Source: Okapia johnstoni (Eukaryota > Chordata > Mammalia > Artiodactyla > Giraffidae). Taken from it: 64,000 nucleotides of DNA. The translations under genes were made by a program, and so were the position numbers. The notes beneath the pieces were generated by a model. The model was not told where the DNA came from and ran no database searches. It saw only the letters and a list, made by a program, of their open reading frames with translations. Within the stretch, counting starts at the first letter, position 1, and the number at the start of each line of letters is the position of its first letter. The DNA lies in the NCBI GenBank assembly GCA_024291935.2, contig CM044315.1:77978385-78042384 (forward strand), read 5' to 3'. Below are positions 21,401-30,400 of the stretch, piece by piece.

Positions 21401-24400
21401 TGGTGAATGAGGCCAGATGACAGAATAACAAGCTCTTATCAGGAACTGCAGATTTATTTTGTGAGTATACACTAGGTTCAGTAACATTCAGCTCCATATC
21501 CTTTGGCTTCCCACTTCCAGATCTAGATGCAATTCCTGGAGTTCAGCACAGACACTGAGGCCAACGAAATTATCAGGCATTATGTACAGGATTTAGGCCA
21601 TAAGAGGAAGAGAAGTGGACACAAGAATGTTAGAAAATGGAAATAGCTTTCTGCAGTCTTTAAAGAAACATGATTCACTTTGTCACAGTGTTTCCCAAGT
21701 AGTATGGTTGACTAGGAATTGATGGAGATTGTAATATCTTTCTCTTTGAGAAAGCTTTTTCCACCATTATCTCAAGCTTCTTGGAAAGAAATGTCTGTTT
21801 GTTAGCTGTTTCCTTGTCTCAGAGTATTTCAGAATGTTTAGGAAGCCCCAGGCCTAATGGCCTCACAGTCACCTACACAAAGGTCTTAACTTGGAACATA
21901 TCCATTCCAGAGGGTGTCTTCTTCTACTTCCCACTTTTGCATAACAGTAACCTTCACTTCATTCATAATCAAACAGTTATTGAGTGACTGTACAGTTCCA
22001 GGCACTATGCTAGGTTCTAAATATACAGTGGTGAGCAAGATAGACACAGCCCTATCATAAAGCAATAATATTTCAAACTGTGTAGTACTAGTACATGTGT
22101 ATATTAAGAGATCTGTAGAATAAAATAGATATTCTGGAAACAAAGCAATGAGGAAATAAAGGATTATTCAATAAATGGTTCTCTACTAATTGGTTAACCA
22201 TTTGGAAAAAATAAAGTTAAGAGTCTTGTTTGGCAGAAACCAACACAATTCTGTAAAGCGATTGTCCTTCAATTAAAAGATAAATTTAAAATTAAAAAAA
22301 AAAAAGAGCTTCACTTTACAGTATACTCAATTTCTATATAGGTTAAGATTACTTTGTAAAAAGTAAAAGCACAAAACAATTTTTAAAAAGAATAAAGGTG
22401 ACTGGTTATCTACTCTCAGGGTAGAGAGTGCTAGTAAATGGGTAGAACAAAAAAATATATATATAGACACATTTGGCCACATAAAATGCCAACACTATAA
22501 ACACAATTTAGTGAAAGATTCTCCAGGCCAAGAACACTGGAGTGGGTTGCCATTTCCTCCTCCAGAGGATCTTCCCAACCCGGGACGGAACCCAGGTCTT
22601 TGCAGGCAGATTCTTTACCGGTCTGAGCCAGCAGGGAAGCCCAAACACAATTTAAAAGGTGCATAAGCTAGGAAAATAGGAATGTTTGCACCAATATTTG
22701 CAAAATAAAAGGATACAGAGAATAAGACAAAGGCAAACGGTAAAATAAAATGAATAAAGATTTGGATAAGTCACAAAGTATACAAAAATTTCCAATAAAG
22801 TAAAAAGTTCAATTTCATTAATAATAAAAAATGGGAAAGTAAAATTATACCTCTTTAAAAGATAATTCCAGGGGTGGGCAGAACTTGCATTTTAATATGT
22901 TGTTGGCGGAAGCAGAAATGCAACAACTTTCTTGGTGGGTAATCTGGTGATAACTGTCAAGAGTCTTTTAAAAAATGCTCAAATTCTTCAACTAAAATTA
23001 TATTTTATGGTATATAAAAACTGAGATACTCATGAAGATTTATTTCCAGATGTTCATTATAGCAAAGTTTAATATAAAAAGTTATAAACAATTTAAGTAT
23101 TCAATAATATAGAAATTATTAAATAGTACATCCATATTTTCAAAATATTAATAAAGTCATTCTGCTGTTGCTGCTGCTAATTCACTTCAGTCACGTCCGA
23201 CTCTGTGCAACCCCATAGACGGCAGCCTACCAGGCTCCCCCATCCCTGGGATTCTCCAGGCAAAAACACTGGAGTGGTTTGCCATTTCCTTCTCCAATGC
23301 ATGAAAGGGCAAGTGAAAGTGAAGTTGTTCAGTCATGTCTGACTTGTAGTGACCCCATGGACTGCAGACTACCAGGCTCCTCCGTCCATGGGATTTTCCA
23401 GGCAAGAGGATTAGAGTGGGCTGCCATTGCCTAGAAATAGTTAAATACGTAGTGGTAAAAATGTCATTCTAGAAATAGTTAAATATGTAGTGGTAAAAAT
23501 GTTTAATGATGTGGTGGTATAATCTTTTTTAAGAAGCCCAGAATTTGAAACTGTTCAGAATTGTCTCAGTGTTATAAACACAAATACCTATGGCTTGTCA
23601 CATATACACTCCAAAAAGTTTGTTTACACGATTTTTTGCTTCCATAAACTATTCCTGTTGTCAGAAAAACAATATATAGGACAATATATAGTTTGAGTAT
23701 GGCTCTAAAAGTATAGTACAAGAAAATATTTAGCTCTCCCTGGTTTGTACACACATTTCTTCCTGACCAGTACCTGAGCTACCAGCCCATTGTGGATGGG
23801 CCAAGGATTAGTTGCGTTGGTAAGCAAATGCCACTTCACATCTTTGGTGGTGTGTCACTTCCCAAAAGAAAATATTCAAATTACTTTACATTATCTGAAC
23901 TATAGTGTACAAGTCCACAAAATGAGTGGCTTGGACTACTAGATCTCTCAGGTTACTTTTCAGCTTTGAAATATTAGCATAGAATCTTGTACAAGGTGGT
24001 GATAGAATAAAGTGACAGTGAGTTGCTATCTACTTATGCATTAATTCATCAAAAAGGACCCATTGATAGTTGTCAGCTAAGTTTTTTACACATTTGATTT
24101 TCATAATTCTGTCATGTAAGTATAATTATCTTCCTTAGTTTATATATGATGAAACAAACAGAAAGAGGACAAGTGATTTGCCTAAAGTTTCAGTTTGTGA
24201 ATGGCAGACCTATCCAGTTGTGGCAGCCTGGCTCTGGAGCACATGCTCTTAATCACTATGTCATGTTGCTTTCACTGGTTATCACAAATCTGAGGTGTTC
24301 CAAGTATTCTCTCCCATTGCCTTCATGAACCAATAAAATGTCTGAAAAATGCAAGTACTTAGTTATCTAAAGTTCATATTCCACACGCCTTATAGTTGGA

Positions 24401-27400
24401 AACTTACACATTGATTTTCACATTTGTCTGTTATCTTAGACCCAGACCTCATAGTAACCATCTACTTCACTTGTGAAGTTGAAGCCTTGCTAGGGTTACC
24501 TGCAAGTATCTTTTACGACTGTGTGGGCCAGCAAATATGTGAAAAATGTGTTGAGGATGGATTGAAGGATTCAGGAATACCTTCTTTACTTCCATTAAGG
24601 CTAAGTAGAGATTTGGTTGCCAGGTATTTTTTCCTGCTCCCCTCATGCCCCCACACTGCTGCTGGAGGGGCCTTTCTTATTGCTGCCATGCAGTTAGCTC
24701 AAACATGAAGTCATTCCTGATTATTACAGCAGTCTCAGGGAATAGCTAGAGCAAAGGGAATGACACTTTTGCCTGAGAATAGGAGCCTAGCTCCTGACAA
24801 GAACCTCTTGAGGGCCAGTCTGGTAGGAGGAATGCAGGGAGGTAGGGTAGAAGCCAAAATAAGTGTCTTATTTTTAGATTTGAGGAACCTCAGGCCCCTA
24901 CTACCTTTGCTTCAGGCTGAATAAGCACCCTGCTTAACAGGCTTTGCCTCCATGAAGTCCATTTCCCATGTAGGGTGATTATCATTAACAGTAAAGTTAC
25001 ATTTTGTATTTTACAAAGTGCTTTAATTTACACTTACAGTCTCATTTTATCTTTACAACAAACCTGTGAAGGTGATATTATCCACATTTTACAAATGAAG
25101 AGGTTCAAAGAGGTTGAGTATGTGGCAGAGCTGGCACTTTTCAGTCATCACTTTCTATGCACCTTAGGAGAGAATGGGGATTTAGAGAAGTATTTGCTTT
25201 GAGGTAGGCAGCAGTATTTCCTAATCTCTGATATATACATCAGAATCCTCTGGGGGGAGATTTGAAAATAAAGATGCTTGGATCTTACCTCAGATGTAAT
25301 CACCAAGTCTGGATACATGGCATATGAATTTTGGAGAAAAAGTCCACAGTAAATTTGATGTGTTCCAAAGGTTAAAAATCACTTGTGTTCAGAGTTCTCC
25401 TAAATGTATCAGAATAGCCTGGTGAAACCTCATATCCATCTAAGTACTGCCTTGGAGAAAACTAAGACTTGGTCCCTCCTCTCCAGGAATTTCTAATCTG
25501 GTTGGGATGAGACACGTACACAGGTAGAGCAACACCATGAGACATATTTACCATCGTCTAAAGACATGAATAGTCGGGGATGAGTTCCGAAAGAAGTAGG
25601 AGGTGGAGTAGAAAGGGGGCAGTCAGTGAGATCTACCTCAGGGAGAAATGAACAGCTTCAAAGAGCAAAATGCTGATAGGTCCTTTCAGGGAGTCTGTTT
25701 GACTGGGCAATGGAGAGCATTTTCTGGCAGGCATAGGAAGGGACAAAGGCAGGTTTGGGTCTGTGAGGTGACCAGTTTTGCCAAAGCAGAGCTTTCATGA
25801 GCAAGTGGGAGATACAGCTTCTCAGGTAGGCAGAGGCCATATTGTGGACAGCTTTCCTTACCAGGCTAAGGAACTTCAAATGTGCTGCTGCCCTGATCCC
25901 CTTGGCAGTGGGGATTCAATAGGGGTATTGGAGAATAGTGTAATCAGAGTTGTTTTTGAATACAAAGATTAACCCAGTGGACTTGTGCAAAAGTTTGGGA
26001 AGGGAAACAAGGAGAGCAATCAGGAAGCTAATGAAGTACCAGGTGTTAGGTAATAAGGGGCTTAACAAAGGTGGCAGCAATAAGAATGAAAAGGTAGGAT
26101 CAGATTCTAAAAATAAACATGAAATAACTTACAGAAGTGTTTCACTTGAGACATTTTGGCAAAATTGTCTCTGGAACCAAATTTCCTGGGTTCAGGTTTT
26201 GTGTTTTGCTGCACCACACAAACTTGTGGAACTCTTACTCCCGAACCAGGGATTGAACCTGGGCCATTGGCAGTGAAAGCTCAGAGTCCTAACCACTGGA
26301 CTGCCAAGGAATTCTCTCCTGGGTTTCAAATCTTAATCCTACCACTTAATTATGTAACCACAGGCAATAACATTTGTGCCTTGTTTTTCTTACTTGTAAA
26401 TTGGATCTAATAGTAATATATACCTCAAAGATGTGAGGATTAAGTGAATTTGCATGTTATTTAGAACATTACCTGGCTTAGTAGCTAGCTAGCTATTGGA
26501 AAGAAGGAAACTTGATCCCATGGGTAGCACTTAGTATCACAGCTGTCTGGAATGTTCTCTGCTTTTCAGAGTGTGACCTGTTGGCGAGCCAAGTTTATGG
26601 AGGCCTTTTTTTCCCATGTTCTACGTGGGACCATTGATGTGTCTTCTGACAGGCGTCTTTGTGACCAGCGCTTCTCACCTCTCCTGCATAGCTCCCGCCA
26701 TGTCCGGCAGCTCACCATCTGCAACATGCTGCAGGGTGCAACTGAGCTGGTGGCTGAGCCCAACCGCAGGGTTCTGGAGACCCTGGCCAGTTCCCTGCAC
26801 ACCCTTAAGTTCCGCCACTTGCTGTTCTCCGATGTGGCTGCTCAGCAGTCACTTCGGCAGCTGTTACATCAGCTTATTCACCATGGGGCTGTCAGCCAGG
26901 TGTCGCTGTACTCCTGGCCTGTGCCCGAGTCAGCCCTTTTCATTCTTATCCTCACCATGAGTGCTGGCTTCTGGCAGCCAGGCCCTGGTGGTCTGCCCTG
27001 CCGCCTCTGTGGAGAGGCCTCCCGAGGCCGGGCACCATCCCGAGATGAAGGGTCCCTTTTGCTGGGCTCACGCCGGCCTCGCCGAGATGCTGCTGAGCGA
27101 TGTGCTGCAGCTCTGATGGCCTCCCGGCGTAAGAGTGAAGCCAAGCAGACGGCCAGAGCTGCACCTGCCACTCGGGTAACACGCCGGAGCACACAGGAAA
27201 GCCTGACAGCAGGCGGCACAGACTCGAAGAGGGAGCCACTCCCTCCAGCCACCTCCCATGAGGCTCCTGGCACCAAACGCCCACCCTCTGCTCCAGCCAC
27301 CACCTCCTCTGCCTCTGCTTCCTCTTCTTCCACATCCTCATCGAAACGGGCTCCAGCCAGCTCAGCCCCACAGCCTAAGCCCCTGAAGCGTTTTAAGCGA

Positions 27401-30400
27401 GCTGCAGGGAAGAAGGGTGCTCGCACCCGTCAGGGGTGTGGTGCAGAATCTGAAGACCTGTATGACTTTGTTTTCATTGTGGCGGGTGAGAAAGAGGATG
27501 GGGAAGAGATGGAGATTGGGGAAGTGGCTTGTGGAGCTTTGGATGGATCAGATCCCAGCTGCCTGGGGCTTCCAGCACTGGAAGCCTCCCAACGATTCCG
27601 CAGCATTTCCACCTTGGAGCTTTTCACAGTTCCACTCTCCACAGAAGCGGCTCTGACACTGTGCCACCTGCTGAGCTCCTGGGTGTCTCTGGAGAGCCTC
27701 ACACTCTCCTATAATGGTGAGTTCCCTGGAGGGCTGGGATTGGGTCTCCCAGCAGCACCAGCTGTGCCCAGCCCTGTTGGGGGGGAATAGGGGATATGAT
27801 CAGGAAGCCAGAGATGTGGCCCTACCCACCTCAGGGAGGAGACTTGGTGGCAGATTCAGTGCTACAGAAGATGGACATACGGTCTATGGCTTAATCTAGT
27901 TGGAAGCAGCGGTTCCTGAGGAGCAGTGAGAATCTGAAGAGTCTACTTTAGATATGGTAGGCTAACCAAGGGCAGGTGGGAGAGTATAATGTATATAGGC
28001 CCAAGGAGAGGGCTGAGATTGGATCTTACCTATCATATCAAATGAGCTGTACAAAAAGATGTGGGACACTTTTTTTTTTTTTTTTAAAAGATCAGACCAG
28101 CAACCTGCCTAACAGTCCTCAGTTCTTGCCCACCTTGTTGTGCCCAGCTAGCTAAACTTCAGTTCTGACTAAACCCAGGAATCTGCCTATGTTGCTGAAT
28201 GCTGCTAAAGTCACACAATTGTATATTGGTGTACTATATACATTCCTGGTCATCAACCTCGTATGAACCCTGTTTGCAATGTCAGCTCCATTCCTACTGT
28301 ACTTCCAAATCCTTTCCTCTTTTCCTTTCTTAGCAAACCTCACCTGCTTCACAGAGAAAATAGGAGCCATCACACATGAACTCTTCAACTTGTTAACCAA
28401 CCTATAAACTTCTGCATTTGCACTTTTCTTCACAGTGGGATAAATGGCTGTCCTAAGGTTAACTCATCTGCTTGTGCTCCGGATCCATACCCTCACCTCC
28501 CTAGGAAAGCTTGTTTTTCAAACGCCTTAATAGGAACTTTTATATACTGCCTACTATGTGCCTGGCATACTTTAAATATTCTTTATTAACTGGTTTAAGC
28601 CTTACAATTGTGAAGCCAAGTGACTTGCCCAGGATAAGTTGATAAATAGACCTAGAATTCAAACCCAGGTAACCTGGCTCCAGAACTCATGCTTTTAAAG
28701 CACTACTTAATGCTGCCTCTCTTCTCTGGATCAGGTATCCACCAAAAACTACCACCATACCTCCTCCATATATTCCACTTATTCCTCTCCTTATATTCTT
28801 CTCCTGCCCTTCATAGACAACCTTACGAGTTATCTGTGCTTTCATCTACTCACAGCCACTTCAGCCTTGCTTACACTCCCTCTACTGCATTGTGGACCTA
28901 GAGGTCATCCTGTTGTTAAGTCCAATATATACTTTTTAGTCCTCGTATTAATTCTTGACAACATCTATTATTCTATATTTTCTTCTTCATGTAATAGTCT
29001 CACTTCTACCTCAAAATTTTCTGACTTTTTCTCCCTTTCTGGACATTATTTGCCTTAATATTCAGAGTTTCTCAAAGCTCTCCCCCTTTACACATTTCCT
29101 GTACAATTTTGTCCATTTCCTTGATTTCAAAGGCCAACCATGCTGAAGATACCCCCATTGTGACATTAGCACATATCTTAACTCCAGACCAGTTTTTCCA
29201 TCTGACAACTAGGAACCACAGTATTTATAAACCACATTCCCCAAGCTGAATGCATCTTCTTCCTTCTGTTCTCAGTGACATGACAAATGATTCAGTTGCC
29301 CAAAAGAAACCTGGATTCTTAACTCCACATACATTAAAGATATATCTCTTACTCTACATATATTAAAGATACAAGTTGTATCTTTACAATCTCTCAGAAT
29401 CATCTCCACATCCTTAAGTCAGATTATCATTACTTCTCACCTGGATTCATCATTTCAGTGGTTCCTCCATACTCACCATAGTTGTTTATGCCACAATCCA
29501 AGTAATTTCTAAGTGAAAATCTGTCACTCATTCATCTAAAAATTGAGTGGCTTCTTGTCACCTACTTTTAAGTTTTACTTACAGGGTCATTCATGTTCTT
29601 ACAGCTGCTCACCTCTATAGTTGAATGCTTCCCTCCCTTATACTTCACACACCAGCCACATTGAGAATTTTTCAGCTCTTGGAACCTGCTACTTTCTCCT
29701 TCAGGTCTTGATATATACCAAGTTTACTCTGCCAGTCACTCTTCTTCCACCTTTTAGCCTTTTATGTTTAGGACCTGCCTGGAAAGTCTTCACAGTTGTA
29801 AGCTACCCTGGGTGTTAAGTACCCATCCTTTTATTTTCACAGTACTCTATTTCCCCAGTTCCCATCACATCCTTTTGTTATCAGGTAGGAACAAGATCTG
29901 CTCATGACTTATCTAGCAAAAAAAGAAAAAACAACTGTATTTACCAGGGGCTAGTTAGTTTAGTTAAATCAATCAACAGGAGCCTGCTCAGTCCAAAGAT
30001 AAAGGTGTAGCTTCCACGGAATTATTTGCTTTGTGGCATTAATTACCCTAACCTTTCTGGATCCTACTCCCTTCTGTAGGATATGGTTTTCTGCCCCATT
30101 CCCACCCAATGACACTTTTAAAGTATTCCCTGTTGGAACATTGTCATTCTCCAGCTTAGTTTTAGATGTTACCCATGACCTACAGGAAAAGTCCAGAGGT
30201 CTCTGCTGCTGTCTAGGCCCATCCTTCAGCTAGCAGCCACATGCTGCCCCACATTCTATCATGTTTTGTGACTCTGGCCTGACTGATGCTTGAGGGCATG
30301 ACCCAGTAGAGTAGACACCAGTCAGCTGGTTACCTGAGGAAAAAGCAAGACAATGGATGAATAATTGAGAATCACTGAAAATAATCTAATCCGAAGCTCA

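Larger units (their letters stand above)
20180..26569 (+). other. LRRC41: LRRC41 intron 3, repeat-rich
   Basis: This is the longest LRRC41 intron (6.4 kb). Besides the SINEs and L1 end listed separately, it holds L2-like antisense pieces near 21170-21400 and 21965-22115, MIR-like segments near 24060-24290 and 25000-25150, and a MER20-like patch near 25215-25375. No alternative exon with good splice sites was recognised. Confidence 0.5.

Noticed and set aside
26878..27426. 182-codon antisense frame in LRRC41 exon 4
   Set aside because: It is a shadow of the conserved LRRC41 frame.
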